The notes beneath the pieces are model-generated. The model was not told the origin of the DNA. It saw only the letters and a list, made by a program, of their open reading frames with translations, and made no database searches. A stretch of DNA of 15,921 nucleotides from Bacteroidota bacterium (lineage in GTDB: Bacteria > Bacteroidota > Bacteroidia > Bacteroidales > Paludibacteraceae), in assembly GCA_023459355.1 (NCBI GenBank), contig JAEWUM010000005.1, positions 1 through 15,921 on the forward strand. The letters are read 5' to 3'. How positions within the stretch are numbered: position 1 is the first letter of the stretch; every line of letters begins with the position of its first letter. The position numbers were made by a program, and so were the translations under genes. This document shows, one piece after another, positions 1 through 5,674 of this stretch.

Positions 1-66
1 TTGATTATAGCCGTTTTGCAACATCGATGCAATAGTATATCTTTGTTCCCTGGTTAAATGACTCAT
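1..66 (-). CDS. IS30-family transposase, N-terminal fragment (runs off the window)
   Basis: Reading the minus strand from an ATG at 66-64 gives 22 uninterrupted codons to the window edge, beginning MSHLTREQRYTIASMLQNGY. This start, with its HLTREQRYTI stretch, is what N-termini of IS30-family transposases look like. In that family it opens a helix-turn-helix that binds the element's inverted repeats, ahead of a DDE catalytic domain, which is not in view. Positions 67-159 separate it from the upstream rhuM-like gene, probably hold the end of the insertion sequence, and include a run of seven G at 122-128. I could not define the terminal inverted repeat because only one end is visible. The family call rests on a short stretch; that it is an insertion sequence is inferred from it. 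Confidence 0.68.
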   Translation of the reverse strand, partial: MSHLTREQRYTIASMLQNGYNQ

Positions 67-159
67 AAATGTGAACTTTAGGCGGAGAACAATTATAGTC
101 ATTTTTTTCCATCGGAGCAAAGGGGGGGAGTCCTTCCTCTCTTGCTCTGAAAAAATAAT

Positions 160-624
160 CTATACTATCCTCCCGTCAAAGTTGCATTTACTAATTGAAT
201 TTACAATTTTTTTCGAGAGGGCTTGTACATTATCTTCGATACGGTTTATCCGGTCATTAATCGCGTAACCTTTCAGCAGGTAATCTTTCAGGATTTTGTT
301 TGCCCAAATGCGAAATTGGGTACCTTGTTTTGATTTAACACGATATCCAAAAGAAATGATTACATCGAGGTTAAAGTATTCCACCAGTCGTTCAACCATT
401 CTGTCGCCTTCTTTTTGAACTGTCGCAAAATTTGCGACAGTTGCATCTTTTTCTAATTCTCCTTCAAAAAAAACATTTTTAATGTGCTTACCAATAGTTT
501 TAACATCCCTTTTAAAAAGACTGGATATTTGCTGGCGGTTTAACCAAACAGTTTCCTCATCAATTAACACTTCAATGTGTTCACTAAGTTCATCAGGACG
601 GTATAAAATAATTTCGTTTTTCAT
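160..624 (-). CDS. RhuM-family (virulence RhuM / Fic-associated) protein, probably C-terminally truncated
   Basis: The 154-residue product starts MKNEIILYRPDE and carries the hallmarks of the RhuM family: an N-terminal winged-helix-like part (residues ~15-60, ETVWLNRQQISSLF), then YFNLDVIISFGYRVKS (~83-98), then GTQFRIWANKILKDYLLKGY (~101-120). Relatives usually continue for another 100-180 residues after the YAIN-R segment. This one ends 34 residues past it with an unrelated-looking tail (ISKCNFDGRIV), next to the IS30-like transposase. Truncation by the insertion is the simplest inference; a naturally short variant is possible. The open frame extends upstream to 741, but those 39 residues are hydrophobic and unlike the family, so I start at the ATG at 624; an adjacent ATG at 627 is equally possible. 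The role of RhuM proteins is poorly defined. They occur in mobile and defence-rich loci. Confidence 0.78.
   Translation of the reverse strand: MKNEIILYRPDELSEHIEVLIDEETVWLNRQQISSLFKRDVKTIGKHIKNVFFEGELEKDATVANFATVQKEGDRMVERLVEYFNLDVIISFGYRVKSKQGTQFRIWANKILKDYLLKGYAINDRINRIEDNVQALSKKIVNSISKCNFDGRIV
418..442. repeat. Perfect 12-bp-arm palindrome inside the rhuM-like gene
   Basis: AACTGTCGCAAA at 418-429 is followed by one A and then by its exact reverse complement TTTGCGACAGTT at 431-442. It lies within the codons for residues around TVANFATV of the rhuM-like protein. Part of the symmetry comes from the repeated peptide pattern (TVAN-F-ATV), but a perfect 12-base match exceeds what the amino acids require. 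Whether it binds a regulator or only forms a hairpin in the mRNA cannot be told from the sequence. Confidence 0.6.
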
Positions 625-742
625 CATGAAAGCATGATTGGGTTTAGGATTTAGCAGTAAAAACAGGTAATTGTAAACAAACAAAAATTCCGGCAGTGAA
701 ATTATAAAAAATGGCGCATTTATACAACCACTTTCATTCAAT

Positions 743-1078
743 CTACTTTTTTGTATATTCCCGATTATCCATCACGAGATACCATGTACTTCCCGTCATC
801 GTTGGTGCTTCATTAATAATCAGCTTTTTAAAACCGATTTTCAGGATTGAATCGTTTAAAACGAAGAATCCTTTATGGCTCACTGCTGAATACGAATTCC
901 CGGATTTTGTTCGCTCTTCATAAAAGCTTTCTCCGCTGCGATTTACTTCTAATGTGCGTGTTAAATTTCCATTGACATTGGTCCATACACCGATGTAATC
1001 GGTATGTTCAGCGATGTTGCCCATTTCACAGCTGATAAAGAAGAATGTGGAGAATAAGATTAAAAGTGATTTTTTCAT
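743..1078 (-). CDS. Small lipoprotein of unknown function
   Basis: The 111-residue product has a lipoprotein signal: MKKSLLILFSTFFFISC, with the lipid-attachment cysteine at residue 17 followed by Glu-Met. The mature part is about 95 residues, rich in alternating hydrophobic and polar positions (YIGVWTNVNGNLTRTLEV, GFFVLNDSILKIGF, STWYLVMDN), which suggests an all-beta lipocalin-like or barrel fold. I recognise no named family. An ATG nine bases upstream (1087) would add MHK, but MKK gives the more usual signal-peptide start. It reads in the same direction as the rhuM-like gene, whose start lies 118 bases downstream of its stop. A matching -7 box lies upstream at 1157-1164. Confidence 0.72.
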   Translation of the reverse strand: MKKSLLILFSTFFFISCEMGNIAEHTDYIGVWTNVNGNLTRTLEVNRSGESFYEERTKSGNSYSAVSHKGFFVLNDSILKIGFKKLIINEAPTMTGSTWYLVMDNREYTKK

Positions 1079-1156
1079 TTTATGCAAGTTTACTATATTA
1101 CATACAGAAAAATTGGAACTAATACAAATTGAGGTGTATTTGTGATTTTTTCAGTC

Positions 1157-1164
1157 CAAAGATA
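1157..1164 (-). promoter_or_regulatory. Bacteroides-type -7 box upstream of the lipoprotein gene
   Basis: On the minus strand the bases read TATCTTTG, an exact match to the Bacteroides -7 consensus TAnnTTTG. A TTTG lies about 23 bases further upstream, somewhat longer than the usual ~19-base gap to the -33 element. It would give a leader of roughly 70 nucleotides before the ATG at 1078. The call rests on a short motif in AT-rich DNA. Confidence 0.35.
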
Positions 1165-1210
1165 AAAACTAATTTTTAAATAATTAACAAATCGTGGAGG
1201 TTTTTTGTGA

Positions 1211-1435
1211 CAATCAAGTTATAAATCAAGTTATGAGAAGTGAGATTATTCGCATTATCACTAAAGTTGATTGTTGCAATCAAGTTGAGAATCAAGTTGG
1301 GGTAGGTGGATTGTGCAGACTCATCTCACTGAAGTTGATGGTTGCAATCAAGTTGGAAATCAAGTTATTGCTAATAAGGTTATTCGCATATCACTGAAGT
1401 CTGAGGTAATAATCATGTTAGAAATCAAGTTTACG
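1211..1435. repeat. Four ~66-bp tandem units, each with a pair of AATCAAGTT 9-mers
   Basis: The 9-mer AATCAAGTT occurs at 1212, 1224, 1278, 1290, 1346, 1358 and 1423, with a one-base variant (AATCATGTT) at 1411. The two copies in each pair start exactly 12 bases apart. The pairs begin 66, 68 and 65 bases apart. The DNA between pairs is also related: units 1 and 3 share TTATTCGCAT, and units 1 to 3 share CACTRAAGT near their ends. The fourth unit stops after its pair. No gene is convincing in 1079-1684. The layout resembles a cluster of binding sites or a decaying tandem duplication. Function unknown. Confidence 0.75.
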
Positions 1436-1481
1436 TAAATCCGGTTCTGCGATATCTTACACTGATTCTCTTACGATTCGG

Positions 1482-1524
1482 GTGACGAACCAGCAACCCT
1501 GCATGTGACGCACCGGCAACCCTG
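1482..1524. repeat. 23-bp-period direct repeat, two copies
   Basis: GTGACGAACCAGCAACCCTG at 1482-1501 recurs as GTGACGCACCGGCAACCCTG at 1505-1524, with two mismatches in 20. It sits between the AATCAAGTT array and the CGCCGTCATTGCG copies. The CAACCC word also follows those copies, so this may be a degenerate relative of the same repeat. Confidence 0.55.
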
Positions 1525-1541
1525 TCATCGACGTACCAACA

Positions 1542-1691
1542 CGCCGTCATTGCGAGCGAAGCGAAGCAACCCCACTTACACCTGCACCTGGTTTATTTAA
1601 CGCCGTCATTGCGAGCGAAGCGAAGCAACCCCCTTACACCTGCACTTGGCTATTCAACGCCGTCATTGCGGGCTTGACCCGCAATCACCCC
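1542..1691. repeat. Three copies of a dispersed CGCCGTCATTGCG repeat element
   Basis: Copies begin at 1542, 1601 and 1658. The first two continue AGCGAAGCGAAGCAACCC and are followed by the same TTACACCTGCAC spacer. The third instead continues as a hairpin-forming version. This is a familiar REP-like intergenic repeat type: CGTCATTGCGAGCGAAGCG and CGTCATTGCGGGCTTGACC variants occur widely in bacterial genomes. The array lies just downstream of rsmE and reaches its stop codon. Confidence 0.75.
1665..1685. repeat. Hairpin at the rsmE stop codon, part of the third repeat copy
   Basis: ATTGCGGG at 1665-1672 and CCCGCAAT at 1678-1685 form a perfect 8-bp stem around the loop CTTGA. The last base of the stem is the last base of the rsmE stop codon (TGA, 1687-1685 on the minus strand). 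No T-run follows on the minus strand, so it is not a textbook intrinsic terminator, though it could protect or end the rsmE transcript. Confidence 0.55.
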
Positions 1692-2380
1692 AACACTACA
1701 CCCGCCATAGCACAAGCCACCACTCCTGCGGTCTCTGTTCTCAGGCGGCTTTCGCCCAGGGATACTGGTTGGAAACCGTGTTGGAAGGCTTTTTCGACTT
1801 CTTGAGGACTGAAATCGCCTTCGGGACCGATGAGGAGGAGGATGTCATCCTGACCGGGCAACAGGTCTTTCAAAAGGGCTTTGTCGCCGGGATAGCAATG
1901 GGCGATGAATTTGGCTTTCGCTTCGTGTTTTTTGAGTAGTTCGTCAAAAGTGCAAAGCGGGTTCAAAACCGGGAAATAGGCCTTGATGGATTGCTTGGCT
2001 GCTGAAACGATTATTTTTTCGAGGCGCTCGTTCTTGATGATTTTGCGTTCGGAATAGCGGCACAACACGGGTGTGATGGTGTCGATGCCTATCTCTACGG
2101 CCTTTTCCAGGAACCACTCGAAACGCTCGATGTTTTTGGTGGGAGCTATGGCGATGTGCAACCGGTAATTGCGCTTGCCATATTCGTGAATGGTTTCGGT
2201 AATCTCAAAGGCACAATGCTTCGGATGTGGCAGGGTTATCCTGGCCTGGTGATACCCGCCTGTCCCATCCACAACCACAATATCATCCCCTGACTGCAAC
2301 CGCAATACCTTGACCGCGTGCAGGGATTCTTCTTCGGAAAGAAGAGAGGTAGCGATATTTGGGACGTAGAAGATGTGCAT
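1685..2380 (-). CDS. rsmE: 16S rRNA m3U1498 methyltransferase RsmE
   Basis: The 231-residue product matches RsmE in length and architecture. It has an N-terminal PUA-like RNA-binding region (residues ~1-65, including HAVKVLRLQSGD), then a SPOUT-class methyltransferase domain with the trefoil-knot motifs LLLIGPEGDFS (181-191) and LGESRLRTETA (208-218), which form the S-adenosylmethionine site. The enzyme methylates N3 of U1498 in 16S rRNA, in the assembled small subunit. It is the last gene of an apparent ffh-folD-rsmE unit, 108 bases after folD, with a heptamer repeat in the gap. The stop codon lies in a dispersed repeat, so the last few residues may derive from a repeat insertion. Confidence 0.95.
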   Translation of the reverse strand: MHIFYVPNIATSLLSEEESLHAVKVLRLQSGDDIVVVDGTGGYHQARITLPHPKHCAFEITETIHEYGKRNYRLHIAIAPTKNIERFEWFLEKAVEIGIDTITPVLCRYSERKIIKNERLEKIIVSAAKQSIKAYFPVLNPLCTFDELLKKHEAKAKFIAHCYPGDKALLKDLLPGQDDILLLIGPEGDFSPQEVEKAFQHGFQPVSLGESRLRTETAGVVACAMAGVVLG

Positions 2381-2383
2381 TTT

Positions 2384-2485
2384 TTAGTGGTTAGTGGATT
2401 GTGGTTAATGGTTAGTGGTTAGTTAAGAGAAAACAACCAGTGTTGCTCGTATTCAATTGACCACTGACCACTAACAATTATCCAC
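2384..2485. repeat. Heptamer array TTAGTGG with facing inverted heptamer array, folD-rsmE spacer
   Basis: From 2384 the bases run in a strict 7-bp period: TTAGTGG, TTAGTGG, ATTGTGG, TTAATGG, TTAGTGG, TTAG (to 2422). After about 35 unrelated bases a second 7-bp array runs TGACCAC, TGACCAC, TAACAAT, TATCCAC (2458-2485), which is the imperfect reverse complement of the first. Together they can fold into a long hairpin between the folD stop and the rsmE start. I see no coding capacity or promoter box in it. Confidence 0.72.
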
Positions 2486-2488
2486 TAT

Positions 2489-3376
2489 TTAATAAACTTC
2501 TTTCTTCGCTGCTAACAGCGTATTTTTCAGCAACGAAATTATCGTCATCGGCCCTACGCCACCGGGAACGGGTGTGATGTAGGAGGCTTTGGGCGCTACT
2601 TCATCAAAAGCTACATCTCCTTTCAGTCTGAATCCTGATTTGGTTTCGGTGGAAGCTACACGGGTTGTACCCACATCGATAATCACGGCGCCTTCTTTCA
2701 CCATGTCGCCTTTCAGGAACTCAGGCATCCCGAGGGCAGCGATGATGATGTCAGCCTGCAGGCACATTTCCTTCAGGTTTTTGGTGCGACTGTGACAAAC
2801 GGTTACGGTGGCATCGCCGGGATTGGCTTTTTGCATCATCAGCGAAGCCACGGGTTTACCTACGATGTTCGAACGTCCAATCACCACGCAGTTTTTACCG
2901 GATGTCGGAATATCGTATCTTTTGAGCAACTCCATGATGCCGGCGGGGGTGGCTGAAACAAAACAGGGCAGTCCGATCACCATGCGTCCCACGTTCACCG
3001 GATGAAAGCCGTCCACATCTTTTCTGTAATCGATGGCTTCAATGACTTTTTCCTCTGAAATGTGTTTTGGCAAGGGCAACTGCACGATGAATCCATCTAC
3101 ATCAGCATCATTATTCAGTTTATCGATTTCCGCTAGCAATTGCGCTTCTGTCACATCAGCCTCGAAAGCAATGCGGGTAGACTTGAAACCGACCTGCTCG
3201 CAGGATTTTACCTTATGTGCTACGTAGGTCTCGCTACCGCCGTCGTGTCCCACAATGATAACCGCCAGATGGGGGCGTTTTCCGCCATTGGCGATGATTT
3301 GTTGTACTTCTGCTGCAATCTCCTGCTTGATTTGGTCGGAAATTGCTTTGCCGTCGATGATTTGGTAATTGGTCAT
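2489..3376 (-). CDS. folD: Bifunctional methylenetetrahydrofolate dehydrogenase/cyclohydrolase FolD
   Basis: The 295-residue product interconverts 5,10-methylene-, methenyl- and 10-formyl-tetrahydrofolate using NADP, in cytoplasmic one-carbon metabolism. Family residues are present: Tyr51 and catalytic Lys55 in ETYVAHKVKSCE, the VDGFIVQLPLPKH loop (93-105), Asp123 in DVDGFHP, the nucleotide-binding GRSNIVGKPVA (167-177), and the PGGVGPMT signature (271-278). Length is normal. The frame stays open upstream to 3460, but that extension is encoded by a heptamer repeat and is unlike FolD, so the start is the ATG at 3376. It lies 86 bases downstream of ffh on the same strand. Confidence 0.96.
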   Translation of the reverse strand: MTNYQIIDGKAISDQIKQEIAAEVQQIIANGGKRPHLAVIIVGHDGGSETYVAHKVKSCEQVGFKSTRIAFEADVTEAQLLAEIDKLNNDADVDGFIVQLPLPKHISEEKVIEAIDYRKDVDGFHPVNVGRMVIGLPCFVSATPAGIMELLKRYDIPTSGKNCVVIGRSNIVGKPVASLMMQKANPGDATVTVCHSRTKNLKEMCLQADIIIAALGMPEFLKGDMVKEGAVIIDVGTTRVASTETKSGFRLKGDVAFDEVAPKASYITPVPGGVGPMTIISLLKNTLLAAKKEVY

Positions 3377-3391
3377 GTTATTATGTCTGCG

Positions 3392-3454
3392 GTCTCCAGT
3401 CTCCAGACTCCAGTCTTCAGCCGGGCGACTGGTGACTGGCGTCTGGTGTCTGAT
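3392..3454. repeat. Heptamer array GTCTCCA with facing inverted heptamer array, ffh-folD spacer
   Basis: GTCTCCA, GTCTCCA, GACTCCA, GTCTTCA fill 3392-3419 with an exact 7-bp period. After seven bases a second array, GACTGGT, GACTGGC, GTCTGGT, GTCTGAT (3427-3454), runs as its imperfect reverse complement. The two arms (3392-3415 and 3427-3450) pair at most of their 24 positions, giving a strong potential hairpin immediately upstream of the folD start. The arrangement is the same as in the folD-rsmE spacer, with a different word. Confidence 0.72.
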
Positions 3455-3462
3455 GACCAAAT

Positions 3463-4785
3463 TTAACGTCGTTTCCCCGCCTTCACCTTGCCGGGTTTCA
3501 TGGTGGTGGCCATGCGCATCATTTTGCTGGTTTGCTCGAATTGCTTGAGGAGGCGGTTTACTTCCACGATGGTGGTACCGCTACCTTTGGCGATGCGTTG
3601 TTTTCGGCTGCCATTCAGCAGCGACGGATTTTCTCTTTCTTTGGGGGTCATCGAATGGATGATCGCTTCAATGCCTTTGAAGGCGTTCTCGTCAATGTCC
3701 ACATCTTTCAGCGCTTTCCCCATGCCGGGAATCATGGCTGCCAAGTCCTTGATATTACCCATCTTCTTGATTTGCTGTATCTGCGAGATGAAGTCGTTGA
3801 AGTCGAATTGGTTCTTCGCGATTTTCTTGTGCAGGCGACGGGCTTCTTCTTCGTCGTATTGCTCCTGCGCACGCTCTACAAGCGATACTATGTCACCCAT
3901 CCCCAGGATACGATCGGCCATACGTTCGGGATGGAATACATCCAACGCATCCATTTTCTCACCGGTTCCGACAAATTTGATGGGTTTGTTTACCACCGAA
4001 CGAATCGAAAGGGCTGCACCACCACGGGTATCACCATCTAACTTCGTCAGGATAACACCGTCGAAGTCAAGTCGATCATTAAATTCTTTGGCTGTATTCA
4101 CGGCATCCTGACCAGTCATGGAGTCGACCACGAACAAAATTTCCTGTGGTTGCAGGGCTTTTTTGATCGCTGCAATCTCGGTCATCATCATCTCATCGAT
4201 AGCCAGACGACCGGCTGTATCGACAATCACCACATCATGGTAATGCTGTTTCGCGTATTTGATGGCAGCTTCTGCAATGGCTACGGGATTTTTGCTTTCA
4301 GGCTCGGAATATACCGGCACCTGCAGTTGTTCGCCAAGCACCTTCAACTGCTCAATGGCAGCGGGACGATATACGTCACACGCAACCAACAACGGACGTT
4401 TACCCCTTTTGTTTTTCAGCAGATTGGCCAATTTCCCGGAGAAAGTCGTTTTACCGGAACCCTGCAAACCCGACATCAGGATGATAGACGGATTACCCTT
4501 CAGGTTAATATCCACACTCTGACCACCCATCAGCTCTGCCAGTTCATCGTGTACGATTTTCACCATCAACTGAGATGGTTTCACTGAGGTGAGTACATTC
4601 TGACCCAGCGCTTTTTCCTTCACGGTATCCGTAAAAGTCTTGGCAATTTTGAAGTTCACGTCAGCATCCAACAGCGCTTTCCGCACATCTTTCAGCGTTT
4701 CCGCCACGTTGATTTCGGTAATTCTGCCTTCGCCCTTCAGTATCTTAAACGACCGGTCTAATCTTTCACTTAACGATTCAAACAT
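3463..4785 (-). CDS. ffh: Signal recognition particle protein Ffh
   Basis: The 440-residue GTPase binds signal sequences of nascent membrane proteins and docks ribosomes at the membrane with FtsY and SRP RNA. In order: the N domain (residues 1-~95), the G domain with P-loop GLQGSGKTT (106-114), the DVYRPAAIEQL motif (137-147), DTAGR (189-193) and TKLDGDTRGG (247-256), then the methionine-rich M domain (~325-430) with the RNA-binding SRKQRIAKGSG (393-403) and a Met-rich, basic tail (KMMRMATTMKPGK). Length and order are standard. It is probably the first gene of the unit that continues with folD and rsmE. Its start lies about 45 bases from a divergent promoter-like box. Confidence 0.97.
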   Translation of the reverse strand: MFESLSERLDRSFKILKGEGRITEINVAETLKDVRKALLDADVNFKIAKTFTDTVKEKALGQNVLTSVKPSQLMVKIVHDELAELMGGQSVDINLKGNPSIILMSGLQGSGKTTFSGKLANLLKNKRGKRPLLVACDVYRPAAIEQLKVLGEQLQVPVYSEPESKNPVAIAEAAIKYAKQHYHDVVIVDTAGRLAIDEMMMTEIAAIKKALQPQEILFVVDSMTGQDAVNTAKEFNDRLDFDGVILTKLDGDTRGGAALSIRSVVNKPIKFVGTGEKMDALDVFHPERMADRILGMGDIVSLVERAQEQYDEEEARRLHKKIAKNQFDFNDFISQIQQIKKMGNIKDLAAMIPGMGKALKDVDIDENAFKGIEAIIHSMTPKERENPSLLNGSRKQRIAKGSGTTIVEVNRLLKQFEQTSKMMRMATTMKPGKVKAGKRR

Positions 4786-4830
4786 ATTGTATCTTTATCT
4801 GTATTCTTGTTTCAAAATATTAAAGCGATG

Positions 4831-4838
4831 CAAAAGTA
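4831..4838 (-). promoter_or_regulatory. Bacteroides-type -7 box for ffh
   Basis: The minus strand reads TACTTTTG, a full match to TAnnTTTG, about 45 bases upstream of the ffh ATG. A TTTTG lies about 24 bases further up. It lies in the 137-base gap between divergent ffh and the nitroreductase gene, where both need promoters, so context supports the call. Confidence 0.55.
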
Positions 4839-4871
4839 CAAAAAAATGATGTATTTCTTAAACAAAAGGCC

Positions 4872-4879
4872 TACTTTTG
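4872..4879 (+). promoter_or_regulatory. Bacteroides-type -7 box for the nitroreductase gene
   Basis: TACTTTTG on the plus strand matches TAnnTTTG exactly and would place transcription start near 4886, leaving a leader of roughly 37 nucleotides before the ATG at 4923. The same 8-mer serves the opposite strand 41 bases away. No clear -33 TTTG is visible at the ideal distance. Confidence 0.5.
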
Positions 4880-4922
4880 TGTTTATGATTACTGAATAAT
4901 TTCTTTATTTTTTAAAACCCAA

Positions 4923-5555
4923 ATGACATTGATAACAAAACTCAGCAAGCGTTACGCAAGCAAACAAATGAACGGTAAAAAGTTACCGCAGGACAAAGTT
5001 GACAATATACTCGAAGCCATCCGCTTAGCCCCTACTTCGATGGGATTGCAGCCTTTTAAAATTTTAGTGGCTGAATCACAGGAATTAAAAAACAAGATCT
5101 TTGAAGTTGCAGCCCCCGGACAACCTCAAATTCCAAATGCCTCCCAGGTACTTATTTTTGCCTGCTACAGAAAGGTAACAGATGAAATCTTAGACAGCTA
5201 TTTCGAACTGATTAACAAAACCAGACCGATGCTGGCAAAAGAAAAAGTGGTAGCTTACCGCAACATGATGAATGGACTGGTAGGCGCACCGGCTGAAGCT
5301 AATTTCCAGTGGGCTGCCCGTCAGGCATACATTGCCCTTGGGTTCGGACTGGCTGTAGCCGCTGAACAGGAGGTGGATTCTGTACCCATCGAAGGTTTTA
5401 GTCCTGAAGCATTGGACAAACTCCTGAATTTACATGAACGAAACTTAAGTTCTGTCTGCATGCTCGCCATCGGTTACCGTAATGATGAAACAGACTACAA
5501 CGCACGCCTGCCGAAAGTAAGAAAAAGCACGCAGGATTTGTTTGAATTCTTATAA
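4923..5555 (+). CDS. Nitroreductase-family NAD(P)H-dependent FMN oxidoreductase
   Basis: The 210-residue product has nitroreductase-fold features: the N-terminal FMN phosphate-binding KRYASKQ (9-15), LAPTSMGLQPFKILV (35-49), the central ARQAYIALGFGLAVAAEQEVDSVPIEGFSP region (132-161), and the C-terminal MLAIGYRNDETDYNARLPKVRKS (180-202). It resembles the NfsB/YdgI type in size and layout. Such enzymes reduce nitro groups, quinones or flavins with NAD(P)H as soluble dimers. The physiological substrate cannot be read from sequence. It has its own promoter-like box and is followed by a possible hairpin, so it may be monocistronic. In an anaerobe such an enzyme would be a plausible candidate for nitroimidazole reduction, but that is inference. 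Confidence 0.9.
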   Translation: MTLITKLSKRYASKQMNGKKLPQDKVDNILEAIRLAPTSMGLQPFKILVAESQELKNKIFEVAAPGQPQIPNASQVLIFACYRKVTDEILDSYFELINKTRPMLAKEKVVAYRNMMNGLVGAPAEANFQWAARQAYIALGFGLAVAAEQEVDSVPIEGFSPEALDKLLNLHERNLSSVCMLAIGYRNDETDYNARLPKVRKSTQDLFEFL

Positions 5556-5578
5556 TATTATTAATCCCCGCTTCACTT

Positions 5579-5611
5579 AGGAGGACACGTTTCATTGCAG
5601 TGTGTCATCCT
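5579..5611. repeat. Imperfect hairpin after the nitroreductase gene
   Basis: AGGAGGACAC (5579-5588) and GTGTCATCCT (5602-5611) pair at nine of ten positions around a 13-base loop. It lies 24 bases after the nitroreductase stop. There is no T-run, so terminator activity is only a possibility. The second arm, GTCATCCTGAGC, resembles another widespread intergenic repeat (GTCATCCTGAGCGAAGCG). Confidence 0.4.
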
Positions 5612-5647
5612 GAGCAAAACGAGGGAGTTAATTTCAATAAAATAACG

Positions 5648-5655
5648 TAACTTTG
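5648..5655 (+). promoter_or_regulatory. Bacteroides-type -7 box upstream of mtaB
   Basis: TAACTTTG matches TAnnTTTG in full, 19 bases before the mtaB ATG, which would leave only a very short leader of about a dozen bases. No -33 TTTG is clear. Confidence 0.4.
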
Positions 5656-5674
5656 CGGCTCATTTCTTCACTTC

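Noticed and set aside
122..128. Run of seven G as a phase-variation tract
   Set aside because: It is short and lies outside any reading frame, between the rhuM-like stop and the transposase start, so no switching effect can be supported.
1194..1397. Open frame of 67 codons over the AATCAAGTT array, with repeated NQV-NQV peptides
   Set aside because: It needs a GTG start, its peptide pattern is a by-product of the DNA repeat, and the 68-bp unit shifts the frame so the pattern is lost midway. The tail of some AAA/AlbA proteins has similar NQV or DQV runs, but no domain is present.
1211..1435. Possible CRISPR array
   Set aside because: The repeated word is only 9 bases, occurs twice per unit, and the DNA between units is itself related, so there are no unique spacers. 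No cas genes are present.
1646..1939. Plus-strand open frame beginning MAIQRRHCGLDPQSP
   Set aside because: The start of the peptide is a translation of the dispersed repeat, and the rest lies antisense to rsmE, which has clear family motifs.
3377..3460. N-terminal extension of FolD
   Set aside because: The frame is open, but the bases are the heptamer repeat and the peptide is unlike FolD; the ATG at 3376 gives the normal family start.
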